A DNA stretch of 64,000 nt. Origin: Saururus chinensis (lineage: Eukaryota; Streptophyta; Magnoliopsida; Piperales; Saururaceae). Each line of letters begins with the position of its first letter. Positions within the stretch are counted from its first letter, which is position 1. The notes beneath the pieces are model-generated. The model made no database searches, was not told the DNA's origin, and saw only the letters and a program-made list of their open reading frames with translations. The position numbers and the translations under genes were made by a program. The stretch is taken from positions 27,398,501 through 27,462,500 of the forward strand of contig CP141146.1 in assembly GCA_035235625.1 (NCBI GenBank), read 5' to 3'. Shown piece by piece: positions 33,703 through 45,027 of the stretch.

Positions 33703-36700
33703 TGTTACACCCCGGCACAGCCCGACTTGAGCCGAACCCGGTCGAGGGGCCAATTAAGTGCACAGGGGCGACAAGGAGATTGAAAACGATTAGCGGAAGA
33801 CTTATGCCCTCGTCACAGGCGATCTAAAATTAACGGAGTAAACACACTACTTTGAGCAAGAGTAAATAGGTAGAACCAAAAGAGTTGCTTTAACTCTAAA
33901 TTAAACCACAAATCTCAAACACACATACTAATTAATCCATAGCCCAGACTAGGCCCAAAACAAAGTCTCAAACAAGTCTAAAGATATAATGTAGCACAAG
34001 TCCGAAACAAGAACCACTCCACAAGGGTTCTAACATCATAACAAAATCAAAAAAACATGCAACATATAGAGATCTCCACGTCTACTCCCAAGTTCTCTCC
34101 AACCTTTCCTCATACAAATGATCATGTCCGTCTGCGTGTTACGCCACGCAGCCCCGAAACAAAACAAGGAAAGTGGGGTGAGTATAAAAACTCAATAATG
34201 GTTTGAATATAACTATAGTCATCAGAAAACACGATGGCAAGGTAATATAACAATTCAGATCAATGATTTGCAAGATATATCATTTTCTGATCATACAATC
34301 ATATCACCTAAACCTGCATAATAGTGTCTAAATCACACTTTCTAATTCATGCATTCAGATCACATAAACCTGCGTATAGTGTCTCAATCACACTTTCTGA
34401 TCATGCATTCATATCACATAAACCTGCATAAAGTGTCTCAATCATACTTTCTGATCATGTATTCATAACACATAAACCTGTATATAGTGTCTTAATCACA
34501 CTTTCTGATCATGCATTCATAACACATAAACATGTATATAGTGTCTCAATCACACTAATCAAATTGTGCATTCATATCTCATCAACCTACATAGTAGTGT
34601 CTCATTCACACATAATCACATAATGCAGATCCATATAATTCATTCATAAATCATTCACCTTGCATGATAAGTGTCTCGATCATACTATTCTACATCATAC
34701 ATAATCAATCGCATCCACATGTATCACATAATCCAAATATCCCTACACAACCTGAGCAATCTGGGCATAATATTATTTATATACATGCATTATCATCAAA
34801 TGGTATATGCCTCCATCAAGGAGTGAACACAATCATTGCTGTAAAGGCTGGACATGGTCCAAATTTCCTAACTGGAAACCTAGGGCATTGCCCGCTCATG
34901 ACACGGTCCAAATTCAATAAGAAAAACTAAGATGTGGGGGTAGTCAGCCCCTCTGCCCACCAAGGACAATCCACACGGGAAGTCCAAATTCCCCAAAGGG
35001 AACCTAGAGTAGGTCTGCCCACCAAGGACAATTCTAGTCAAGAACATCCAAATTCCACGTAGGAAACCTAGAGCAGGGTGTTCGCCAAGGACATCTCTGC
35101 GGTAGGGAGAGTCCAAATTCCCGTATAGGGAACCTAGAACACGTGGTAGCTAGTGCACAAAGGCATACCACTCTGGGTGCCCAGTGTCCAGATGTGACTA
35201 TTCAATAAGTAAATCTCAACTGCAAGACAAGAATACAACTCGTCCTCATATAACTCAATTTGACTCGATTCAACCTGGGGAGTATCCATGTTCCACATAG
35301 GAACTTAAATTGACAACATGTCCTTTCGGACCAATCAAGTTCAGATTAAGCCAACGACTGATTAATCCGACACGCAATTTCACAATATTGTATCCAATCA
35401 ATCAAACTCGGCTAATCTTGATAAAGTCTCAATCGGAAATCCATTTCATGATGCATGCAACATTTATAATCATAATACTACACATCATCATAATAATTTC
35501 CCTCACATGTGTGTGTACATGGTAGAAACATCTCATTCGATGCATATCAACATGCCTTGTAATTAACTTGTCATCACACTACACATGCACATTAACATCT
35601 AATCATGGATTCCAGCGGTAATCATGGGTGAAAACCATCAAAAACCAACAATCAAGTCAAACGTAACCACTTGCTAAACATATGTAAGCACATCCACCTC
35701 ACACTTGAGTCTATGCATAGCACTATCATTCACCCATACTTTAACCACATCATATAATGACATATCAGTTCATTAACATGTTGTAATTCTACTGAAAACA
35801 TGCTTAAACCATAGGGAATCATTCAATCATATCTTCAAGATAGCAATTCTAACGTGTGTATCCAACTACATGCCATTTCACATAGACTTTAAATATACAC
35901 CATAAATTCTAAACATCAATAACATGCTCTTCGAGTAGCTTATTCTAGCTCAAATCACTCCACATAAACATAAAAATGATATTTGGGAGTAGAGATATCA
36001 AAATAAGCAACATGCATAAAATGGTCAAATTCTGCAGTATAACCGTTCGATCGCCCTGCAAGGCCGTTCGATCGCCAACAAAGCAGTTTTGACCTTCTTC
36101 ATTTCGAATTTCAAAACCGAGACTCCATTAAAGCAACTTAAAACCTTCATCTATAGTCCTAAACACCATTAAAACTCCATCAAACTTTCCAGAATACTAA
36201 TCTACACTATCTTAAGATAAAACCCTAAGAAATTGGAACAAGAAATTAACATATACTAATCCCACCATTAGAGCTTTAAATCAAGCAAATCCATTCCAAA
36301 TAAACCATGAAAAATAGAGATTTTACCATAAGAAAACTAAGATTTTGAAGACCCATTACCTTGTCACTTGTTTAGGTTCGGATTTGACCTTCACTCTTCT
36401 TGGAAACCTTCCAAAAACATAGTGTCTAAGTTAAACTCCATTAAAAATCGGTTTAACCTTGAAAACCTTAAAGAAATCTTAGATCTAGGGTTTGTTAAGC
36501 ATAAAAATGAATTTTGAGAAGTAGGGTTTGAAATAAGGGAGTAAATCAATGACTTTGATGCTTGAAATCGAATCAAATCAAAGGGAAAAGATGGATTAAG
36601 AATGGATTAGAAGAAAACCTAGGGTTTAGGCTTGATTAAAGAAGAACATACCTTAATCCCTTTCTAATTCAGGCCTAATTGGGGAACTAGGCCTTAATCA

Positions 36701-37134
36701 CCTTCTCCTAGCCTATTCCCAAAATGGAAATGGCTCAGCCCTTTCTATTTATAGTAGGACTTGGGGTGTACATAATTAACTAGTGGGGTATAAATAAAAA
36801 TTTGAGCTAAAAATAGGTATTTTGATCATTTGAGAACTAATCAAATCTAGAAAAATTCTGAAATTCTAAAAACCTCAATTTTGTCGGTGGGGCCCACAGG
36901 GGGTCCCGCCAAACCCTAATTTTCAAAAAATTGGTGAAAAGTCAGAAAAATCCCAAAAATTCAAGTTTGACCCAAAACCACTTAAAACTAATAATTATAA
37001 AGTTGGTTTTGATTAAAACCCTAAGAAACACCATTTATTTTTGAAACCACCAAATAAATCAGAAAACACTTTAACCACACAATAACTGATAAATAATCAT
37101 TAAAATAAACCGGTTCAAGATCAGAAATCTTACA
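33703..37134 (-). repeat. Tekay-A solo LTR (3432 bp), TSD CCTTG
   Basis: The plus-strand text begins TGTTACACCCCGGCAC and ends AGAAATCTTACA; read on the minus strand it starts TGTAAGAT, like the 5' LTR at 48394. It is flanked by CCTTG at 33698-33702 and 37135-37139, a perfect 5-bp duplication, and sits inside the Reina-like integrase. A TATA box (TATAAATA, minus) lies at 36746-36753. It includes the tandem repeats at 34308-34610 and 34850-35150. No internal sequence remains, so it is a solo LTR. Confidence 0.95.
34308..34610 (+). repeat. tandem repeat of about 55 bp in the Tekay-A LTR
   Basis: Five to six units starting CATAAACCTGCATA, through AGTGTCTCAATCACAC, TTTCTGATCATGCATTCATA. Spacing of the AACCTG starts is about 54-55 bases. 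Related, more diverged units with CATCCTGCATAA are at about 22030-22340 and 45660-45970 in the other copies. Confidence 0.85.
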
Positions 37135-38172
37135 CCTTGCCCTTGGTGCAAGGCAAGTCGGTGATTCTGGTGGTGGTGGATTGGTTGTCCAAGTATACTC
37201 GCTTTTGCTCTCTGGGGCACCCATTCATCGCCAAGACTGTGGTTGAGCTCTATGTTTGGGAGGTGGCCAAACTACATGGCATGCCTCGCGCTATTGTCTC
37301 CGATCGTGACCTAATCTTCATATCTCAGTTTTGGCAGGAGTTCTTCACTTTACAGGGCACTTCTCTCCACATGAGCACCGCTTATCACCCCTAGACGAAT
37401 GGCCAGACAGAGGTGGTAAACCAATGCTTAGAGCAATACCTCCACTGTTTCACTATGTCTCAGCCCCGCAGATGGCTTCACCTTTTTCCTTGGGCGGAGT
37501 GGTCATATAACTCTACCTATTACACTCGTGCTGGTTTCACTCCTTTTGAGGTGTTGTATGGCCGCCCACCTTCGACCGTGTTATCCTATGTTCCTCATCG
37601 CTCCTCTGTGGCTGAGGTGGATTATATGCTCCAAACATGGGATGAGGTTCTTCGACAATTCAAGGAGAACTTGTCCTCTACTCAGAACTAGATGAAGCAA
37701 ATTTATGATGGTCATTACACTGATAGGGAGTTCGCAGTGGGTGACTTGGTTTATGTCCATGTTCTTCCTCAGCGCAACACATCCTTGTTTCAGCCCAAGC
37801 ATTCCAAGCTTGCCCCCCATTTCCATCGTCCCTATGCTGTGGAGGAGTGTATCGGCCCGGTGGCTTATCACCTTTCTCTACCACCTAACTCCTTAGTCCA
37901 CCCCGTCTTCCATGTCTCTAGGCTGCGCCAATGCGTAGGTGACACGTCCTTTGCCACTGATGCTCCACCACCCCCCTTGATGGGCCCCGTCCAGCCTTTC
38001 GACCTTGTTCCCACCTCAGTGCTTGATAAACGTTGAGTTTATCTCTCAGGTAGCATCATTACAGAGGTGCTCGTTGCTTGGCAGGGTCAGCCCCTGGAGG
38101 ATGCTACATAGATCTCTGAGAACACGTTCATGGCTCGCTATCCGACTTGGTCGCCTTGAGATCAAGGCGAAT
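37135..38172 (+). pseudogene. Reina-like integrase core, C-terminus and chromodomain-like tail
   Basis: Continues the frame of 33060-33702: VILVVVDWLSKYTRF, then AIVSDRDLIF (second catalytic Asp, about 37290) and NGQTEVVNQCLEQYL (Glu, about 37410). All three catalytic positions of the DDE triad are retained across the two pieces. The C-terminal region shows GFTPFEVLYGRPP, GDLVYVHVLPQRNTSL, KLAPHFHRPYAVEE and HPVFHVSRLRQCVG. After a stop at 38034 the text EVLVAWQGQPLEDATY (about 38065-38112) resembles a truncated chromodomain. Stops at 37393, 37689 and 38034 interrupt an otherwise well-preserved frame. Confidence 0.9.
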
Positions 38173-38190
38173 AGCAGAAGAGTGGTGGAG
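38173..38190 (+). promoter_or_regulatory. polypurine tract of Reina-like remnant 2
   Basis: AGCAGAAGAGTGGTGGAG is purine-rich and directly precedes the TG of the 3' LTR. Confidence 0.65.
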
Positions 38191-38505
38191 TGTTGTGCAC
38201 GATCACCCAGACTACTTAATTTCTTGTTATTTCATTATATTAGGCTACTTTCTTTTATATTTCCCTCATATTTGCTTATGTATTAGGAGGAGTAAATGTA
38301 TTGGGTTAGCTAATGGCCCGCGGGATAGCCGGACCCACTAGCTGGCGTGACGCCCTAGGTGAGTGGGTCGGCTCCCTATATGGGTCCCTCTCTCTTTGAT
38401 GGTTATGGAATTGAACATTCAGCTTCTTCTTCCCTTTGTTCCTTCTTCCTTCCCTTTCCTTGTGTGAAACTCCAAGGCACCGATTGTGCCACTTCGGGCA
38501 CATCA
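38191..38505 (+). repeat. Reina-like 3' LTR (315 bp)
   Basis: Begins TGTTGTGCACGATCACCC and ends CTTCGGGCACATCA. The start is confirmed by the 24-base stub at 33043 and the end by the fragment ending at 9476. The short LTR is typical of Reina-type chromoviruses. Confidence 0.85.
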
Positions 38506-40270
38506 GGCCGACGGTCCTTTGGCTCTCCCAGCCAGGCGATGGCAAGGACGCCACCCTGGCTTGAATCGCCGCTTGATCCCCGACCCCCGCCTCTACCCAA
38601 TTCCAGTCCAGACAAAATTTCTCTTGGGATCTTCTATCATATGTTTTCACTGTCGGCCGCCACCCACTGGTCAGCCTCCGGATTGTCGCCTCGAGCTGAC
38701 AATGGTAAGGTGTCGATAACTAGCCTCCCTTGCCTTGATCGATCCCATTTCATTCGATTGGCCAACCTACATCATAGTAAAGTTTTCCCCTTTTTTCCAG
38801 CGGCATTCATTTTCCGCTGCCAAACATCCGATGGCATCGGGTTGACGTCCATTCGGCTCGCCACAATTCGATAAATGCTAGGTTTCTGCCATCTCCCAAG
38901 TCCAACACTGTCCCTATCTGGCCATTTGGGGCCCAGCAATGCTCTTCTGCTGCCCCAACTTGGCACACTGCCGCCCCGGGTAAATCAAATCTCTTCATTT
39001 CTCTGACTGGCTATTTTTCCACCCGGCGTTGGCCAGCGGACAGCTGCAGATGTCGGCTTGACCCAATAACAGCAAGGGGCCGCTGTTCCCAGCTTCCTCT
39101 GCAAGCCTTCTACCCAAAATAGATACCCCTAGCTTCAGGTATGCCTATGACCGCTGTTGAGTGACCCTCCCCAGCCTAGGGCCAACCTGTCCCGCTTGAC
39201 ATTGCATGGACTTGGGCCGCATGTTCTACTAACGTGGGCTTTTGCCCTAGCCCAGTGATATCAAGGGCCAACAATTCTAGCCCGATTCCACCTCTGCACC
39301 CCCACTTTCTATTACGTATGACCCAAAACCTAAGGAAAGAGTTACCAAATCCCAAATCTTCGAAGGGGAAGTAACATTGTCAGCCACTGGCCTCAGGCCA
39401 ACGAAGGCTTGACTGATGCCATGTCATACCCTCCACCGTAATCTGTGGAGATGTCACCATGTTTGTCAGCCACCTTCTCCGGCCCTTGGTGCCCTCAAGT
39501 TTTGTTAAGGGATTGACACTAGCAAACCCCACCTCTTTTGTGTTTGACCACCGACAACTATCCCCCTTATGGTTTCCCCTTTAACCGCACATGCTTGTGT
39601 CGCGCGTGCAATTTAGATTAAAGGCAATGCCTTTGCGGCGTATGACGATTAAACTACACCACCACTAGGCAATATGGTTGCTAAAGCCCTCATCTGTCTC
39701 TCCTTTGTGTGTGAGTACGCCATCAAGCCCTCCTCCCTATTGTGAGGCTTCAAAAACGCAAAATCATTGCTACTGGATGTGGTTCACGATCGATTTTAAT
39801 GTCTTGTGGCAAACAAAGTGTTTTTAATAGTTGGCCGACCTCCAATTAGTCACCTCCCATTCTACGATCATTGTTGCCATTTCTTGTGGCATGACCTTGT
39901 GTATGTCCGCCTTAGTGCACCCAATCTTTTGTTTCAAGTGGAATTAGTCTAACCTTACTAAAATTAATTCCAGCATCTCTGAAAAATCCTCGGGACAACA
40001 ACTCTCTCCTTGCAATGCTTTCGGCTGCCGATTCCGCCCTCAATGCTAACACCGTCATGTACTCGTCATAAAACTCGCATGGATTACGAGGTAGGGGACC
40101 TTAAACTCATAATTTCATGATAGCATGCTTTGATTGTGTAGTAGCATTCTAGGATTTTATAACCTAATGCTTTGCATGATAAAGGCTGATTAAATGAGCA
40201 TGTTTATGTATGTGAATTATGCGTATGTTAGTGAAGATTAAGGGTATGGTAGTAAGTTGTTATGAATTAT
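38506..40270 (+). repeat. Tekay-B 3' LTR, second segment
   Basis: Resumes Tekay-B LTR similarity at the equivalent of about 14318 in the solo copy and runs through TTTTCACTGTCGGCCGCC, the TGACCCAAAACCTA block and GTAGTAGCAT to AGTTGTTATGAATTATA at 40270, equivalent to about 15220. Beyond this the sequence is Tekay-A pol on the opposite strand. Confidence 0.85.
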
Positions 40271-42126
40271 AGTCTCATTCTCCCACTTCCACTCCGGAAT
40301 AGGAATGGGTTGTAGCAAACCACCTGGATGACGATGTTTTGCCTTAACTTGTTGACAAATAAGGCATTTGGACACAAAAGAAGCAATGTCCCTCTTCATA
40401 CCACTCCACAAAAAAGTCCTCTTCACATCATGATACATCTTGGTTCCCCCTAAGTAACTGGAGAACCTAGAGTTGTGTGCCTATGACAATATACTCTCCT
40501 TAAGCTCCAAGGAGTTTGGCATACACAACCGGCCTCTATAAGTCAAGCTCCCATCGGACCTCTCCTCGAAGTCAACCACCACCTTCTCTCTCAACTTAGC
40601 CTTTAAGGCTTGAGTCTCCCCATCCCTCTTTTGAGCTTCAACCACATCATCAACCAAACTAGAGCTTATGGAAAGGTTAGCAAACCAACTGCAAGTATCC
40701 TTCATAGCTAACTCCGGCTTAAGTTCAATGGCTTCCTCATACAAAATCCATTCTTGAACGCGCAAACAAGCTATCACAGTGGCTGATTTTCTACTCGAGG
40801 CATCCACCACCACATTAGCTTTACCGGGACGATAAGAGATAGTGAAGTCATAGTCCTTACGGAACTCTAACCATCTTCTTTGCCTAATGTTCAAGTCCCT
40901 TTGGGTGAATAGGTATTTCAAGCTCTTGTGATCAGTGAACACCTCAAACTTCTCACCATAGAGATAGTGCCTCCAAATTTTTAATGCTAATACCATGGCC
41001 GCTAACTCCAAGTCATGAGTGAGGTAGTTTCGCTCGTGCACTCTAAGCTGTTGAGATGCATAAGCTACCACTTTCCCATGCTGCATGAGTATACATCCCA
41101 AACCACGAAGTGAAGCATCACTATAGACTACATATCCACCACTCCTGGAAGGCCAAGTCAAAACCGCAGATGAAGTCAGCCTCTTCTTCAACTCTTGGAA
41201 GCTTTCTTCATAGGCTTAGTTCCACTCAAACTTCTCATTCTTCCTTGTCAGCTTGGTCATGAGGCTGTAATGCTAGAGAAGCCCTCAATGAACTGACGGT
41301 AGTATCCTGCAAGCCCTAAGAAACTGTGAACCTCATATGCGCTCTTTGGTCGCTCCCATCTCAACACGGCTTCGACTTTCAAAGGATCAACTGTCACATC
41401 GTCTTCCGATATAACATGACCAAGAAAATACACCTGCTTATACCAAAATTCACATCTATCAAAGTTTGTGAAGAGTTGATGCTCCCATAAAGTTTGCAAA
41501 ACGACTCTCAAATGCACCTCATGTTCCTCCTCACTTGCTGAATAGATCAAGATATCATCCACAATTATAATTATGAATCGATCAAAATATGGCCTGAAGA
41601 CTTTGTTCATTAGATCCATGAACGACGTTGGTGCATTCGTTAGACTAAAAGGCATCACTAGGAACTCATAATACCCATATTGGGTACGGAATGCCGTCTT
41701 CGACACGTTGTCTGGATGGATATGAAGCTGATGATAACCCGATCTCAAATCGATCTTAGAGAAGACATGTGCTCACTGCAACTGATCAAATAAGTTGTCA
41801 ATATGGGGTAAGGGATATTTGTTTTTTATGGTTACCTAATTCAACATCTGGTAGTCGATGCATAAACAGAGGGAACCATCCTTCTTCCTTACGAAGAGAA
41901 CCAGTGTGCCCTAAGGAGATGCACTCGGTCGGATATATCCCTTATCCATCAAATCTTGCAGCTGAGACTTGAGCTCCTTAAGTTTGGCTGGAGCCATACA
42001 ATATGGTGCTTTCGAGATAGGAGACATGCCTAGAATAAGATTAATATAGAACTCTATCTCCCTCTCCAGTGGCAATCCTGCTAAGTCACTAGGAAATACA
42101 TTTGCATACTCTGCCACAACTCGCAC
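40271..42126 (-). pseudogene. Tekay-A reverse transcriptase, RNase H and integrase N-terminus
   Basis: On the minus strand from 42126: [40 protein letters not shown], a gap with frameshifts (about 41760-41910), [21 protein letters not shown] (41748), [12 protein letters not shown] and the catalytic VDDILIYS near 41545-41570. After a stop near 41250, RNase H runs 41191-40481 with [26 protein letters not shown] and a DASSRK box where the family has DALSR. After another stop, the integrase zinc domain (40438-40290) shows FLWSGMKRDIASFVSKCLICQQVKAKH and ends at PIPEWKWEN, where the element is cut. The catalytic integrase core is missing. Confidence 0.9.
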
Positions 42127-42149
42127 TGACTAAAGAGAAGGTAACGCCA

Positions 42150-42593
42150 CTTTTATCCCCAAGATGCTTGCAAGGAATGCTTCACACCCCTTGTAAATCC
42201 ACCTCTTAGCCATAGAAGAAGACACCAAGAATTCCAAATAGGACACTTAATACCCTGGAAGATGAAAGGCTCAATGTTATGCAAAGTGAACATCACCTTC
42301 TTTCCCCGACAATCCACATGTACATGATACTTAGGCATAATGTCCATGCCTAAAATTACATCAAAATAAATCATTGGCAAGATAATCAAATCAACATGCA
42401 ACTCATGACCATCAATCACATGGAATGGATAATAGCTTATGATCGACATCAAGCTCATGAGAAAAATGTGGAAAGATGAACGAGTGAGAAGAATTAGTAT
42501 CGAATAACACCTTAGCATAGTGAGAGAGAATGAGGATCATACCTTCCACTATGCCTGAGGAGTTGGCCGCCACATGTGCTGATGTAGCATACA
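42150..42593 (-). pseudogene. Tekay-A aspartic protease region
   Basis: Reading the minus strand from 42593: SAHVAANSSGIVEGMILI, then KVLFDTNSSHSFI near 42480-42520. This is the protease active site, with the usual DTG altered to DTN. YFDVILGMDIMPKYHVHVDC near 42300-42370 is the second conserved segment. A frameshift near 42430 and another near 42200 separate it from RT. The left end (minus-strand 5' side) is cut by the Athila solo LTR. Confidence 0.85.
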
Positions 42594-43787
42594 TGTTGTT
42601 ACGTCCAAACCAAGACTATGAATTAGTCTAGTTTAGATTTTTTTTTTACTTGTCAACTATAGTAAACAAGGTCGATCCACAGAGAAAGCCTTGTGTGACA
42701 AAGAAAACTATTACGAAGAGAATAGAAAAGAGAAGGAAGTTGAAATAGAGAATAAGAGACAATCAAAGAGAAAGTGCTAAGGCATCGGAAATCCACTTGT
42801 AATAAATCTCTAATGTATATTTGATTCAAATGATAACTCGATTAAGATCAAATAAAAATTCGTCTCAATCAGAAAATTTATCTTTTAAAAAAAAAACTTT
42901 GAAATAGAACAATAGTAATTGATTGTTTACTACGTGAAAGCATTAAGTTTATAATCACAGGGAATTATAAGCATTCAGCGTGCCTTTCGTCAACACTAAA
43001 TCGAATAATTATATAGATAATAAACTCCTTAAATATGAAACATCAATTTAAAATGATAAAGAACTTACTTGAATCAAAGTATCCATTAAACATCAAGTAC
43101 AAGCTTCATTCCTAGCCTTAGCTTGAGAGCTTTAGAAAGCCATTACAATAAAACTAAAAACAAAATTACAAAATGAGAGAAGAAAATAGGAGAAGAGAGC
43201 TCCAAAGAGGAGAAAGTGATCCTTCTATCACGTCCACCCCTCTATTTATAGGAGTAGAAGGGGTTGCTTCAAAGAGGAAAATGAAATCATATCTGTAGAT
43301 TACATCCTGATTGATTGTCTGATTGGACCCATATCTTCGGAATTTGGAATTTCTTCCTGAAATAACACTTGTAGCCACGATGTCTTCTTTCCATTGCCAC
43401 CAGAATCGTATCAATCTGAATTATATATAAAAAGATATGATCAAAATACTAAGGCTGTGTCAATCTGTCCAAATCAGCTTCTTTCATAATTTAATTCTAT
43501 TCATACAAGTCTCAAATCAAACGGGTCCACAAGGTTGTGTTCGACCATTCCATGCATGTTTAGACCATTAGGAGCCCATTCTTGACTTTTAAATAGCTTT
43601 GGGTAGTTGGGCTTAACTTCCTCTTCCAGTTGTATCCTATTGAAGCTTGTTTAGACATGTAAACTCAATTAAGGTCCAACTAACCTATTCAAAACACAAA
43701 TAGCCCAAATCAGCAATGAATTAACACAAAATAGGATTGCAATTTGAAATTTGAAAATATTTTATTGAACATTATTTTAGTGCATCA
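42594..43787 (-). repeat. Athila-like solo LTR (1194 bp), TSD ATACA
   Basis: The reverse complement starts TGATGCACT and ends GTAACAACA, like the LTR 6199-7556. It is flanked by ATACA at 42589-42593 and 43788-43792, a perfect 5-bp duplication, and separates Tekay-A gag from protease. A TATA box is at 43243-43250 (minus). About 170 bases of U3 present in the other copy are absent here. Confidence 0.95.
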
Positions 43788-44760
43788 ATACACCTTCCTC
43801 TCAATAGCCAATCTCTTCCCCTTAGCATCTTATTGCCCGGTTGGTGGTCTAGCCTCGGGTCCTCCCTACTGCCTAGGACCAGCATTAGATGGCACTAGTG
43901 GACGTCTCAGTGCACCATTAGCACTTTGAGGACACTCACTAATACAGTGCCTCTTCTGCTGACATCCATAGCAAGTCACTCTAGCACGGCGGTCAAGGTG
44001 GTCTTGCTGCACATGGTGAGTGTTATGCCTCGCATGATGACCATCACGATGCTTATGGCTCCGAAGGGCATGGGTAACCTCCTGTCTCGGCCTCTTGGGC
44101 TACTGCCCCTTCTTCCTCATATAATTATCCATGTCTCGTTCCACGACAATGGTAATCTCAAGCATCTCCGCCAAAGTCTTATGTTGGAAAGGTACCACCC
44201 AGCCTTCAATGAAGGGCCTCAGTCCATCCTCAAACTTCCTAGCATGCTCGTACTCATTGCTAAAGAAGCGAGGTGCAAAGCGTTCGAGATCCACAAACTT
44301 AGTCTCGTAGGCTAAGACTGTCATGGATCCTTGCTGAAGGCTCAAGAATTCCTTCTTCTTCTCTTCCTGTAAGTGGAGGGGGAAATACTTGTCATTGAAG
44401 GCAGACAAGAATTCCTCCCAAGGAACATCCACGCGACCCTGGAACCTCTGTCTCTCCATGGACAACCACCACCGCTGAGCCTCACCCTCCTCACCCTCAA
44501 ATGTGAAGACTGCAAGATGAGTCTTCACCTCCTTTGCACAACGTCAGGCACTAAAGATTTTCTCCATGTGGAGTCTCCAGTTATCAGCCTCCGAAGCATC
44601 CAACCTGCTTTTGTAGCTAGGGGGGTTAAGCTTCTTCAATTCCTCAACAAAAGAGACTCAAACCTGCTGCCACTAGCATGCTTAGCTCGAACGACCTGTG
44701 TTAACCCCTCAGTGGCAGTTAACACATCGTCAACTCTGGGGTCTCAGGCACCGCGATGGT
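43788..44760 (-). pseudogene. Tekay-A gag with CCHC knuckle
   Basis: On the minus strand, LKKLNPPSYKSRLDASEADNW (about 44570-44640), a stop, then the open stretch 44528-44100 with FTFEGEEGEAQRWWLSM, WEEFLSAFNDKYFP and LEITIVVERDMDNY, the retrotransposon gag core. A zinc knuckle, CYGCQQKRHCISEC (CX2CX4HX4C), lies at about 43935-43978. Two further stops follow before the ATACA duplication. The protein would form the virus-like particle. Confidence 0.9.
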
Positions 44761-45003
44761 TATCAGCGCCTGCATAATTAGAGCCCACCATCACACAACA
44801 ACCAGGCATTAATCATACAACCTAATAACTCAAAGCAACATGAGCACACAAGCAAAACAAACAACACAATCAAGAAAGCAAACATTTAAGACAAACAACC
44901 AATGGAATTTCCTCATTGCTAGTTATGTCAAAATATTTAATCATCTCATACCCTTTAACCCTTTAAGACTCATTACCTAACCTTATTTACTCTTGGACAA
45001 AGA

Positions 45004-45018
45004 GGTGCTCCAATACCA
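45004..45018 (-). promoter_or_regulatory. primer-binding site of Tekay-A
   Basis: On the minus strand TGGTATTGGAGCACC lies nine bases inside the 5' LTR. It is close to TGGTATCAGAGCACC, the initiator methionine tRNA site common in plant Ty3/gypsy elements, and proves that the LTR at 45028-48394 is the 5' LTR. Confidence 0.8.
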
Positions 45019-45027
45019 AAAAATTTA

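Larger units (their letters stand above)
33043..38505 (+). mobile_element. Reina-like chromovirus remnant 2, 5' half deleted
   Basis: Starts with a 24-base stub of its own LTR (33043-33066), then jumps into RNase H. Integrase follows to 33702, is split by a Tekay-A solo LTR, and resumes at 37135. A polypurine tract and a complete 315-bp LTR end it at 38505. Gag, protease and RT are absent. It lies inside the 3' LTR of Tekay-B: about 500 bases of that LTR (equivalent to about 13800-14318) are missing next to the right end, so no target duplication is seen. The short LTR fits the Reina lineage. Confidence 0.8.
23404..40270 (+). mobile_element. Tekay-B chromovirus element with nested insertions, right end deleted
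   Basis: A plus-strand LTR retrotransposon: 5' LTR 23404-29456, tRNA-Met primer-binding site, a shrunken and badly decayed internal region with gag, RT, integrase-tail and chromodomain traces, polypurine tract, and a 3' LTR starting at 32851. The 3' LTR is entered by a Reina-like element (33043-38505), resumes at 38506 and breaks off at about 40270, roughly 1.6 kb into an LTR that is 3.78 kb when complete. Two 1.44-kb solo LTRs sit inside. No flanking target duplication survives because the right end is lost. Confidence 0.8.

Noticed and set aside
33172-33753. A 193-codon minus-strand open frame
   Set aside because: It is antisense to the Reina-like RNase H/integrase, which has clear domain motifs on the plus strand.
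34308-34610. Evenly spaced repeats that superficially look like a CRISPR array
   Set aside because: Units are contiguous and diverged, without constant repeats separated by unique spacers, and lie in a plant LTR; there are no cas genes.
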